Source: Paraburkholderia dinghuensis
GTDB taxonomy: Bacteria; Pseudomonadota; Gammaproteobacteria; Burkholderiales; Burkholderiaceae
Length of the DNA stretch: 64,000 nt
NCBI RefSeq assembly: GCF_003837865.1
Contig: NZ_RQIS01000015.1
Location: 50,037-114,036 of the forward strand
Direction of reading: 5' to 3'
A program made the translations under genes and the position numbers. Positions 56,863 to 64,000 of this stretch are shown here, one piece after another. The notes under the pieces are model-generated. The model was not told the origin of the DNA and did no database searches. It saw nothing but the letters and a program-made list of their open reading frames with translations. The stretch's first letter is position 1; each line of letters opens with the position of its first letter.

Positions 56863-59178
56863 TCAGAGTGTCGCGTCGCGCTCGCGCTGCGCCCGTTGAG
56901 ACCGATCTCGCTGAATCTGCTCCAGCATCTTCTCGAGCAGTCCGATATCGAACGGCTTCGACAACACCCGCACATCGACGTTACGCGCGCGCTCCAGCTC
57001 CTCCGCGTAGCCGGTCACGAGGATGACCGGCAGTTTCGGTTCGATGGCCTGCAGCGCCTCCGCGAGGTCGATGCCGTTCATCTCGCCGGGCATGTGAATA
57101 TCGGAGATAACTAGGTCGAAGCGCGAGGTGGCTTCGCCGCTCGCATCCGCGGGCGCATGCCCCGCCTCCATTAGCGCGAGCGCGCCCGCCGCATCGTTCG
57201 CGCAGGCGACTTGATGACCCATCATCTGCAGCACCGCTTCGGTGCCCGCCGCGACTTCGTCGTTGTCCTCCACGAGCAGCACGTGCAGGCCCTCTGGCGG
57301 GCTTGCGTCAGCCTTGCGCGGCTCAGGCGGACGTTGCGCGGCGGGTGCTTGCAGCGTGCGCGGGAGGTACAGGTGCACCGACGTGCCGGCACCGATTGCG
57401 CTGTCGATGGCGGCGAGACCGCCCGAGCGCTCGCAGAACGCGAACACCTGCGGCAGGCCGAGGCCGGTGCCCATACCCTTCGGCTTGGTGGTGTAGAGCG
57501 GCTCGAAGGCGCGCGCGAGCACGTCGGACGGCATGCCGACGCCCGTATCTTCCAGCGAGATCTGCACGAAGTCGCCGTCGAGCGGGAATCCTTCACCCGG
57601 ACGGAAGCTGATGTTGCGCGCGCGAACGGTGAAGCGTCCGCCGTTGGGCATGGCGTCGCGCGCGTTGACGGCGAGGTTGATGAGCGCGAGTTCGAATTCC
57701 GCGACGTCGACCAGCACAGGCCACACGTCTTCGTCGACGTCGAGCACGAGCGACACCTTCGCGCCGAGCGACGCGCCCAGCAACTCGCGGCTAGCCGGCA
57801 GCCAGCGGCCGATCAGAATGGTCTCGTTACGCAGCGGCTGTTTGCGCGCGACGCCGAGCAACTGGCGTGTGAGCGACTGACCGCTCTTGAGCGCGCGCTC
57901 GATCGCCGACAGTTCGCGTTCGAGGCCCGCAGCGCCGCGGCGCCGTGCGATTTGCACGTTCGCGGAGACGATCATCAGCAGATTGTTGAAGTCGTGCGCG
58001 ACGCTGCCGACGAGGTTGCCGAGCGCCTCCATCTTGCGCGATTGCCGGTAGGCCGATTCGATGGAGCGTCGCATCGATGCCTCGGCCTGCCAGCGCTCCC
58101 ACGATTCCTCCTCGGCTGCAAGGCGGCGCAGCGAGAGCCAGATCACGCACCAGAGCGCGATCGACGGCGTGAACATCGAAATGATCAACACGCTCAGGTG
58201 TCGCCGCCAGTCCGCCCAGATTGCCGAGGTCCGATAGCCGCACGACACGTAGACCGGATACGAGCCGACGCGCCGGAACGCGAGAATCACGTCGTCGCCC
58301 ACGACCTGCGAGTGCATTTGCACGACGCCGGAATCGGCGCCGCGGGCGAGTGCGTCACCGAACGCGGTGTGCGGCGTGATGTGCGTCGCACCGGTGCGCG
58401 GCGGGGGATAGAACGCGAGGATCGAGCCGTCGCTGCGCACGAGGCCCAGGTCCATGGGCGATTGCGCGCCCAGCAGGTCGCGGTAGAACGCGCTGAAATA
58501 CTCGGGCCGCAGCGCGACCGAGACGAGGCCCGCGAACGCGCCAGCATTGTTCTCGCGAGCGACGCTGGTGTTGAACATGCGCTTGCCGGTCAGCTGGCTC
58601 GGTACCACGGGCGAAACGTGATCGATCATGCGGCCATCGCGGATGCCGACGAAGTCCTCGCGTGCGGCAATCGAAACCGGCGGCGGCGGAGACTGGCGGC
58701 TGCTCGCGAGCAGGTCGCCGTCGTGCCCGAAGATCGACAGGGACGCCACCTGCGGATAACCGCCGCCGAATGCGTCGAGTTTTTCGTGTATCAGGGGTTC
58801 CGTCGCGCGGATGCCGTTATCGTCGAGGCCCTGCACGAGCTCGAGGATGCGCGCGTTGAGTGCCTCGTTCATGTCGAAGACCTTCACCGCATGCTCTTGT
58901 GCAACACGCACCGTGCGCAGCGTCGTGTCGGTGGCGTCGGCTTCGCGCATGCGCAGGTCGTTGTAGGCCATGGCGGCGACGTAGACGCACGGCAGCACGA
59001 TCGCCGCGATCAGGAGCGCGATCAGCGTGCGCCGGCGTACCTTGAAGTCGTGGCTGGGCGCCGCCGGTAGCGGCGCAACGTTGCGGGGCGGCGCGGGAAC
59101 GCGATCGTCTGGCCGCGGGGGCCGATCAGGAGTCATTTTGGGAGGGCGGAATTCGACAGCAGAGGCTTCCGACATCAT
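56863..59178 (-). CDS. Hybrid sensor histidine kinase with double-cache sensor and receiver
   Basis: 771 residues. There is a basic N-terminus, a first membrane helix (ALLIAAIVLPCVYVAAMAY), a periplasmic dCache-like region of about 230 residues, and a second helix (SALWC-like IALWCVIWLSL). The kinase part has the phosphorylated His in GSVAHDFNNLLM (near 392), then ATPase boxes (NLAVNARDAMPNGG, DTGVGMP, GTGLGLPQVF). A C-terminal receiver has the acceptor Asp in LVISDIHMPGEMNG (near 692). This is the type with a HDFNN H-box. ATG 59178 or 59175 are alternatives; 59136 is possible. Signal unknown. Confidence 0.87.
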   Translation of the reverse strand: MMSEASAVEFRPPKMTPDRPPRPDDRVPAPPRNVAPLPAAPSHDFKVRRRTLIALLIAAIVLPCVYVAAMAYNDLRMREADATDTTLRTVRVAQEHAVKVFDMNEALNARILELVQGLDDNGIRATEPLIHEKLDAFGGGYPQVASLSIFGHDGDLLASSRQSPPPPVSIAAREDFVGIRDGRMIDHVSPVVPSQLTGKRMFNTSVARENNAGAFAGLVSVALRPEYFSAFYRDLLGAQSPMDLGLVRSDGSILAFYPPPRTGATHITPHTAFGDALARGADSGVVQMHSQVVGDDVILAFRRVGSYPVYVSCGYRTSAIWADWRRHLSVLIISMFTPSIALWCVIWLSLRRLAAEEESWERWQAEASMRRSIESAYRQSRKMEALGNLVGSVAHDFNNLLMIVSANVQIARRRGAAGLERELSAIERALKSGQSLTRQLLGVARKQPLRNETILIGRWLPASRELLGASLGAKVSLVLDVDEDVWPVLVDVAEFELALINLAVNARDAMPNGGRFTVRARNISFRPGEGFPLDGDFVQISLEDTGVGMPSDVLARAFEPLYTTKPKGMGTGLGLPQVFAFCERSGGLAAIDSAIGAGTSVHLYLPRTLQAPAAQRPPEPRKADASPPEGLHVLLVEDNDEVAAGTEAVLQMMGHQVACANDAAGALALMEAGHAPADASGEATSRFDLVISDIHMPGEMNGIDLAEALQAIEPKLPVILVTGYAEELERARNVDVRVLSKPFDIGLLEKMLEQIQRDRSQRAQRERDATL

Positions 59179-59721
59179 AAACGACCACGCTCGTGCTCCG
59201 AGGCGACAAGAAAATGGCGCGAAACTGCACGGCGCAGGCGCAATGGCGCAGAACCGGCGTGTACATCGGGTTTCTCGCCCTGCTGAATTCGCGAAAATCC
59301 ACAAAGCGCAAACGTACACAAAAGCAGGATTGCCGCTATTCTAGTAAGGAAATGATCGTTTATTTTCTTTGAGTGTGTGCATTTGAGTTAAATCTATTGG
59401 ATTACGCCTTTCTGGCGAGTTGCATTTCACTTCAATTGATTCGAGAATCGAACAAAATACTAATAAAGGGCCATACGTACACTGGGGCTTCGTTCACCGT
59501 GACGTTTCACGCACGGTGCCACTGCGGGGTGACTTCTCTCATGCGAACAGGAACGGCACGGCTTACGGGCGGTGCCGCGCGATAACGCGCCTCTTCGCTG
59601 CACGAACCCTCTCCGACAGCAGCGGGCCTGAAGAAAATTAAAGAAACCTAAAGAAATCGCTCGTGCCGCCGTTATAACGTGGCAATGCAGTCCGTCCAAC
59701 GCATATTTGTTTCGCATACCC
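59179..59721. other. Intergenic region, nothing recognised
   Basis: About 540 bases between the divergent hybrid kinase gene and the receiver gene. The part 59330-59480 is AT-rich and should contain the promoters. I see no repeat, operator or supported gene. Confidence 0.45.
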
Positions 59722-60099
59722 ATGCTCGCGCCGTCCTTACCTATCGTGATTGCCGACGATTCTCTGCTTGCCCGAAAGGTGCTCGCGAAAGCGCTGCCCG
59801 AGGACTGGCGTGTCGAGATTTCCTATGCGTCGAATGGGCGTGAAGCGCTGACGCTCTATCGCGCCGGCCGCGCGGCGGTGATGTTTCTCGACCTCACGAT
59901 GCCCGACATGACGGGGTTTCAGGTGCTCGAGGAACTGCAGCACGAGGATCTGAATTCGTTCGTGATCGTCGTTTCCGCCGATATCCAGCCGCTGGCCAAG
60001 GAGCGCGTGCGCACTCTGGGCGCCGTGGCTTTCGTCGAGAAACCGGTCACCCAGGAGGCGTTGCTCCCCATCCTGAAGGAGTACGGGTTGTATGGCTAA
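59722..60099 (+). CDS. Single-domain response regulator (CheY-like)
   Basis: 125 residues from the ATG at 59722. The receiver fold is complete: IVIADDSLLARKVL with the acidic pair, VMFLDLTMPDMTG with the acceptor Asp (near 57), VVSADIQ and the conserved Lys in VEKPV. There is no output domain. It overlaps the CheC-like gene by eight bases, so it may be that phosphatase's substrate, as with CheY and CheC. The kinase that drives it could be the hybrid protein encoded on the other side. Confidence 0.88.
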   Translation: MLAPSLPIVIADDSLLARKVLAKALPEDWRVEISYASNGREALTLYRAGRAAVMFLDLTMPDMTGFQVLEELQHEDLNSFVIVVSADIQPLAKERVRTLGAVAFVEKPVTQEALLPILKEYGLYG

Positions 60100-60715
60100 T
60101 CCAGTCTTCACGGAAGTGCAGCGCGACGCCCTCCAGGAGATCGCCAATCTGGGGATGGGACAGGCCGCCACGCGGCTGTCGGGGCTGCTCGGCTCGTTCA
60201 TCGAGTTGTCGGTGCCGCGCGTGCGTGTCGTCGAGGTGGCTGAGGCTGCGCTCGCGCTGCGCGAGATGACCGGCATCGACGGCCCGGTGACGGCCGTGCG
60301 CCAGGGCTTTCGCTCGGAGATCAAGGGCGAGGCGCTCGTGATCTGCCGAAGCGGCGAAATCATGGCGCTCGGCACGCTGCTGGGCGGTCCCTACGCCGCG
60401 TTTGGCTGCGAGCCGGAAGACGAAAAAGAACTGATCTTCGACGTGGCGAACGCGCTCACGGGCGCGTGCGTCTCGGCGATGCTCGACCAGCTCGGGCGAC
60501 TGCCCGTGTTTACGCAGCCGGGCCTGCTCGGCGAGCACGTCATGCTCGATGAAGTGTTCCGGCCGGGGCTTCTCGCCTGGGACCTCGCCTTGCTCGTCGA
60601 AGTGAACTTCGCGCTGGAGGACCAGCGCTTTCGCGCCCACCTCGTGATGTTGATGGCCGAAGAATCGCTCGACCATGTCAGCCGGGCTATCGACGCCCTG
60701 CTGCTCAGCCTATGA
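60092..60715 (+). CDS. CheC-like phosphatase
   Basis: 207 residues. DALQEIANLGMGQAATRLSG and EKELIFDVANALTGACVSAML are the two CheC/CheX helices with the phosphatase pattern (E-x2-N), here EIAN and DVAN. CheC takes phosphate off CheY-type proteins. It sits between a CheY-like gene and a diguanylate cyclase gene, overlapping both. The sequence of YAAFGCEPE and MLDEVF is ordinary. It is more likely a control of the neighbouring signal module than of chemotaxis, since no other che gene is present. Confidence 0.82.
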   Translation: MANPVFTEVQRDALQEIANLGMGQAATRLSGLLGSFIELSVPRVRVVEVAEAALALREMTGIDGPVTAVRQGFRSEIKGEALVICRSGEIMALGTLLGGPYAAFGCEPEDEKELIFDVANALTGACVSAMLDQLGRLPVFTQPGLLGEHVMLDEVFRPGLLAWDLALLVEVNFALEDQRFRAHLVMLMAEESLDHVSRAIDALLLSL

Positions 60716-61668
60716 CCGGATCAGCCGATCTGCCGGTTCCGTTGCCGTCGTTGTCGGATCTCGTCGTGGAGCGGGTTGGTTTCGGCATTTTCGTGCTGGA
60801 CCGGAACATGAACGTGCTGATGTGGAACCGCTTCATGCAGGACCACAGCGGGTTCGCTCCGGAGGCGGTCATCGGCCGCCCGGTTTTCGACATGTTTCCC
60901 GAGCTGCCGCGCGCATGGCTTGCACGCAAGGTCGAGAGCGTGTTCCAGCTCGGCAGCTTCGCGTTCAGCTCGTGGGAGCAGCGGCCCTGGCTGTTCCGCT
61001 TCGATCACGATCGGCCCATCACGGGCGGTGTCGACCATATGCAGCAGGACTGCACGTTCATGCCGCTGATGCATGGTCGCGAGGTGATTGCCGTCTGCGT
61101 CACGATTTCGGACGTGACACACGTGAGCATCATGCAGCGCGAGCGCGAAGAGGCCGTCGAAAAACTGCGCGAATTTGCCGACCGCGATGGCCTGACCGGC
61201 ATCGCGAACCGGCGCTTTTTCGAGGCGCGGCTCACCGACGAATTCACGCGCTGGCAGCGCTACGGCGGCGACCTCTCGATGTTGCTGTTCGATCTCGACC
61301 ATTTCAAGCTCATTAACGACCAGTTCGGCCACGTCGCGGGCGATACGGTGCTGCGCGTAGTGGCGCAGCGCGTGTCGGACATGGTGCGCAAGCAGGATGT
61401 GTTCGGCCGTTTCGGCGGCGAGGAATTCGCGCTGCTCTTGCCGTGCACGCCGCTCGGCGATGCAATGGGCGTCGCCGAGAAGATCCGCCGCTCGATCGCC
61501 GATACACCGATCGAGGTGCAGGGCGTGGCCGTCTGCGTAACGGCGAGCGTCGGCGGGGCCGCTGCACGGGTGGGCGTGCCCGACTACGAGGCCGTGGTCA
61601 ACGAAGCCGATGAGGCCCTTTATCGCGCCAAACGCGAGGGACGCAACCGCTCGGTTGCGCTTGGCTGA
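60712..61668 (+). CDS. PAS-GGDEF diguanylate cyclase
   Basis: 318 residues. A PAS domain (VERVGFGIFVLDRNMNVLMW, about 15-135) and a GGDEF domain (about 155-315). The active-site motif is GGEEF (near 233), preceded by RKQD, the inhibitory RxxD site at the usual five-base spacing. DGLTGIANRRFFE opens the domain. It should make cyclic di-GMP and be curbed by it. It overlaps the CheC gene by ATGA, so it is the output of a CheY-CheC module. The PAS signal is unknown. Confidence 0.92.
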   Translation: MTGSADLPVPLPSLSDLVVERVGFGIFVLDRNMNVLMWNRFMQDHSGFAPEAVIGRPVFDMFPELPRAWLARKVESVFQLGSFAFSSWEQRPWLFRFDHDRPITGGVDHMQQDCTFMPLMHGREVIAVCVTISDVTHVSIMQREREEAVEKLREFADRDGLTGIANRRFFEARLTDEFTRWQRYGGDLSMLLFDLDHFKLINDQFGHVAGDTVLRVVAQRVSDMVRKQDVFGRFGGEEFALLLPCTPLGDAMGVAEKIRRSIADTPIEVQGVAVCVTASVGGAAARVGVPDYEAVVNEADEALYRAKREGRNRSVALG

Positions 61669-61899
61669 GGACATCCGTCCCCTGTTTGTCCTGGATCTGC
61701 GGGTGCCCGACTGCGGCGCCATGCAAAGGTTGATATACTTTTGCCCGTTTCCGGCCGCAAATGGCATCCATGAGGATGCACGCGAACCGGCTGCCTCGTG
61801 CGTGTCCGCGCGCGCGGGCGACCCGCGCGAGCGAAAATCACCCGCGGGCCTGAATATCTGATAGCCCCCGTTGCGGGCGCCCCCTCAGCGGAGATCGTC
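61669..61899. other. Intergenic region before hpnD
   Basis: About 230 bases. Frames here are random in look, including the extended N-terminal part of the hpnD frame. A GGAG sequence stands before the chosen TTG start. No terminator with a T run was seen. Confidence 0.4.
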
Positions 61900-62751
61900 T
61901 TGGCCGTTTCCAACCTCGTCGTGGACGATACACAACAAATTGATGCGGCTGCCGCCTCGTCGGGCAGTTCGTTTTATCTGGCGATGCGTATCCTGCCCGT
62001 GTCGCAACGCGACGCGATGTACCAGGTCTACGCGTTCTGCCGCGCCGTCGACGACATCGCCGACAGCGACCGGCCGCGTGCCGAGCGCGCGGCCGGGCTC
62101 GACCGGTGGCGCGCGGACATCGACGCCTGCTACGCCGGCACGCCGCCCGCCGCACTCGCGGCGCTGACGCGCCACATCCACACGTTCGGTCTGCGCCGCG
62201 AGGATTTCCACGCGATGATCGACGGCATGGCGATGGACGCCGCGGCAGACATCTGCGCGCCCGACGAAGCCACGCTCGACCTCTACTGCGATCGCGTGGC
62301 GAGCGCGGCGGGCCGTCTATCGGTGAGGATCTTCGGGATGGCCGAGGAGCCGGGCCGCGAACTGGCGCACCATCTGGGGCGCGCGCTGCAACTCACGAAC
62401 ATCCTGCGCGACATCGACGAAGACGCCGACATCAACCGGAGCTATCTGCCGCGCGAGCTGCTCGCGCGCGAAGGCATCGCGATAGCGGGTCCTCATCAGA
62501 TTGCCGCCGATCCGTCGCTCTCGCGCGTGTGCGAGACGCTCGCCGAGCGTGCGAAGCAGTATTTCGCCCGGGCCGACGCCATCATGGACGCCGCGCCGCG
62601 CGCGCAGGTGAAGGCGCCGCGCATCATGTCGGGCGTGTATCGCGTGCTGCTCGAACAAACGCTGGACCGCGGCTTCGACCTGCCGCGCACGAAAATCACC
62701 AAGCCGAAAGCCCGGCTGATGTGGATCGTCGCGCGTTACGCGCTGTTCTGA
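61900..62751 (+). CDS. hpnD: Presqualene diphosphate synthase HpnD
   Basis: 283 residues from a TTG at 61900 with GGAG upstream; a GTG at 61798 would add 34 residues that do not fit the family. SSFYLAMRILPVSQRDAMYQVYAFCRAVDDIADSD holds the first Asp-rich motif, and ALQLTNILRDIDEDADINRSYLP the second. It condenses two farnesyl diphosphates to presqualene diphosphate, the first step of the HpnCDE route to squalene and hopanoids. The following hpnE overlaps it by one base. No hpnC is in the window. Confidence 0.9.
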   Translation: MAVSNLVVDDTQQIDAAAASSGSSFYLAMRILPVSQRDAMYQVYAFCRAVDDIADSDRPRAERAAGLDRWRADIDACYAGTPPAALAALTRHIHTFGLRREDFHAMIDGMAMDAAADICAPDEATLDLYCDRVASAAGRLSVRIFGMAEEPGRELAHHLGRALQLTNILRDIDEDADINRSYLPRELLAREGIAIAGPHQIAADPSLSRVCETLAERAKQYFARADAIMDAAPRAQVKAPRIMSGVYRVLLEQTLDRGFDLPRTKITKPKARLMWIVARYALF

Positions 62752-64000
62752 TGCCGAGGCTTGTCCATGTGATCGGCGCGGGGCTCGCTGGCCTCGCGAC
62801 GGCGGTCCGGCTGCAGCGGCGCGGGGTGCAGATCGCGCTGTACGAGGCAGCCGGGCAGGCAGGCGGACGCTGCCGGTCTTACTACGACAGCGCGTTCGGC
62901 GCGACGCTCGACTGCGGCAATCATCTGATGCTGGCGTCGCACGCGAACACGCTGGCCTACACGCGAGCGATCGGCGCGGCCGACGCACTCGTCAGTCCGG
63001 CCGATCCTGGCTTCGCGTTCATGGATCTTGCGGCGCGCGCGCGCTGGACCGTGCGCTTCTCGCGCTCCCGTGTGCCGTTCTGGATCGGCGATACGAACGC
63101 GCGCGTGCCGGGTACGAAGACCGTCGATTATCTGGGGTTGCTGCCGCTTCTGTTCGCGAAGCCTGGCCGAACGCTGGCGCAGGTCATGCGCTGCAACGGC
63201 ACGCTGTGGGACCGGCTGCTGCATCCGTTGTTTCTCGCGGGGCTCAACGTCGAGCCGCGCGTCGCGAGCGGCGAGCTTGCGGCGAACATGCTGCGCGACG
63301 CGCTCGTCGCCGGCGGCGACGCGTTTCGCCCGCTCGTCGCGAAGAGCGGCCTTTCCAGCGCGTTCGTCGATCCGGCGCTGCGCATGCTGCAGCACGGTGG
63401 CGCGGCGATCCGGCTCAAGTCGCCGCTTGTGGAGATCGTGTACGACGACGCGGCGCGCCGCGTCGTCGCACTCGATTTCGCCAATGGCCGCGTGGTGGTG
63501 GGCGCCGACGAATCCGTCGTGCTGGCGGTGCCGCCCGAGGCCGCCCAGACGCTCGTGCCCGCGATCCAGACGCCGCAGCGTTTCACCTCGATCGTCAGCG
63601 TGCACTTCGCGATCGAGCCGCCGCACGGGCTCGCGTCGCCGATGATATTGCTGAACGGCACGGCCGGCTGGCTATTCGCCGCGCCTGGACGCCTTTCCGC
63701 GACGATCCACGATGCGCACGCCGTACTCGACGTGCCGCCCGAGACGCTCGCGCGCAAGGTCTGGGCGAACGTGGCCGAGGCGGCGTCGCTGCCTGTCGAC
63801 CGTCTGCCGCCGTGGCAGGTGGTGCAGACGCCGCGTGCGACGTTCGCGGCCGTACCTGATGAGGAACTGCGTCGTCCCGCGACGCGCACACGCTGGAACA
63901 ATCTGATGCTAGCAGGGGACTGGACGGCCACCGGTCTACCCGCGACGATCGAAGGCGCGCTCCGCTCCGCCCGCAAGGCCGCGGACCTGCTGCTCACAGA
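62751..64000 (+). CDS. hpnE: Hydroxysqualene dehydroxylase HpnE (partial at the window end)
   Basis: The first 416 codons are present. It opens MPRLVHVIGAGLAGLATAVRLQ, the FAD-binding GxGxxG form, then YEAAGQAGGRCRSYY and LDCGNHLMLASH, all typical of the squalene-associated FAD-dependent desaturase family (HpnE). It would reduce hydroxysqualene to squalene. Its ATG overlaps the hpnD stop by one base (TGATG), so they are coupled. The 3' end lies beyond base 64000; only the very end of the protein is missing. Confidence 0.9.
   Translation, partial: MPRLVHVIGAGLAGLATAVRLQRRGVQIALYEAAGQAGGRCRSYYDSAFGATLDCGNHLMLASHANTLAYTRAIGAADALVSPADPGFAFMDLAARARWTVRFSRSRVPFWIGDTNARVPGTKTVDYLGLLPLLFAKPGRTLAQVMRCNGTLWDRLLHPLFLAGLNVEPRVASGELAANMLRDALVAGGDAFRPLVAKSGLSSAFVDPALRMLQHGGAAIRLKSPLVEIVYDDAARRVVALDFANGRVVVGADESVVLAVPPEAAQTLVPAIQTPQRFTSIVSVHFAIEPPHGLASPMILLNGTAGWLFAAPGRLSATIHDAHAVLDVPPETLARKVWANVAEAASLPVDRLPPWQVVQTPRATFAAVPDEELRRPATRTRWNNLMLAGDWTATGLPATIEGALRSARKAADLLLT

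Noticed and set aside
57211..59070. 619-codon plus-strand open frame opposite the hybrid kinase
   Set aside because: Antisense shadow, very rich in Arg and Ala, no known domain.
1..64000. Search for tRNA, rRNA, CRISPR arrays, insertion sequences and prophage genes
   Set aside because: No tRNA or rRNA sequence, no regularly spaced direct repeats other than iterons, no transposase and no phage structural gene was recognised. The recombinase-fold gene lacks catalytic residues and no att-like repeats were found.

Overview
The window looks like part of the secondary chromosome of a high-GC beta-proteobacterium of the Paraburkholderia/Caballeronia/Burkholderia group. The evidence is a Rep_3-type initiator gene (50.9-52.3 kb) behind an iteron array, a parAB locus with three CTTTATGCGCATAAAG-like parS sites (the kind known from Burkholderia chromosome 2), a KfrA-like coiled-coil gene, and typical Burkholderia neighbours (kbl-tdh, hpnDE, a Burkholderia-type porin). 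The genus is inferred; no rRNA or tRNA gene was seen.

Layout. 0-2.7 kb: the start of an ABC anion permease (minus strand) behind a leader that looks like a ribosome-controlled attenuator, then two small conserved-type proteins. 2.9-7.7 kb: an MFS exporter and a molybdate/tungstate module (di-Mop protein, binding protein, fused permease-ATPase) with a ModE-like site. 7.7-10.2 kb: one unknown gene flanked on both sides by RepA-type iterons lying 40 kb from repA.

10.2-31.3 kb is a denitrification island: nirK, a NirV-like protein and a SCO protein, a Dnr-type regulator, and an NsrR-like regulator without its Fe-S cysteines. A long minus-strand operon follows: nosZ-nosD-nosF-nosY-nosL, a small two-gene unit with a TumE-like member, a c-type cytochrome, nosR, a diheme cytochrome and a complete cytochrome bc1 complex (petABC). 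Divergent from nosZ are apbE/nosX, a second ABC exporter and tatA/E, with a perfect FNR/DNR box between. The genes supply N2O reductase, its copper-site assembly, NosR and its flavinylation, and a dedicated electron route from quinol through bc1 and c cytochromes. No NO reductase is present here.

31.4-38.5 kb: a porin and an unassigned catabolic operon (FGGY kinase, class II aldolase, class III aminotransferase, a degenerate aldolase paralogue, MFS transporter). 38.6-46.1 kb: ordinary accessory genes (DUF2147, two TetR regulators with visible operators, a phoD remnant, an outer-membrane barrel, YceI) and tdh-kbl with a divergent XRE-cupin regulator. 46.1-54.4 kb is the replication/partition region: a gene behind a perfect LexA box, a recombinase-fold protein without a catalytic tyrosine, a KfrA-like gene, about 20 iterons, repA, parB, parA and parS sites. 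54.5-64 kb: an ArsC-like protein, a DnaA-box cluster, an FMN reductase, a hybrid sensor kinase, a CheY-CheC-diguanylate cyclase operon, and hpnD-hpnE for squalene synthesis, the last cut by the window end.
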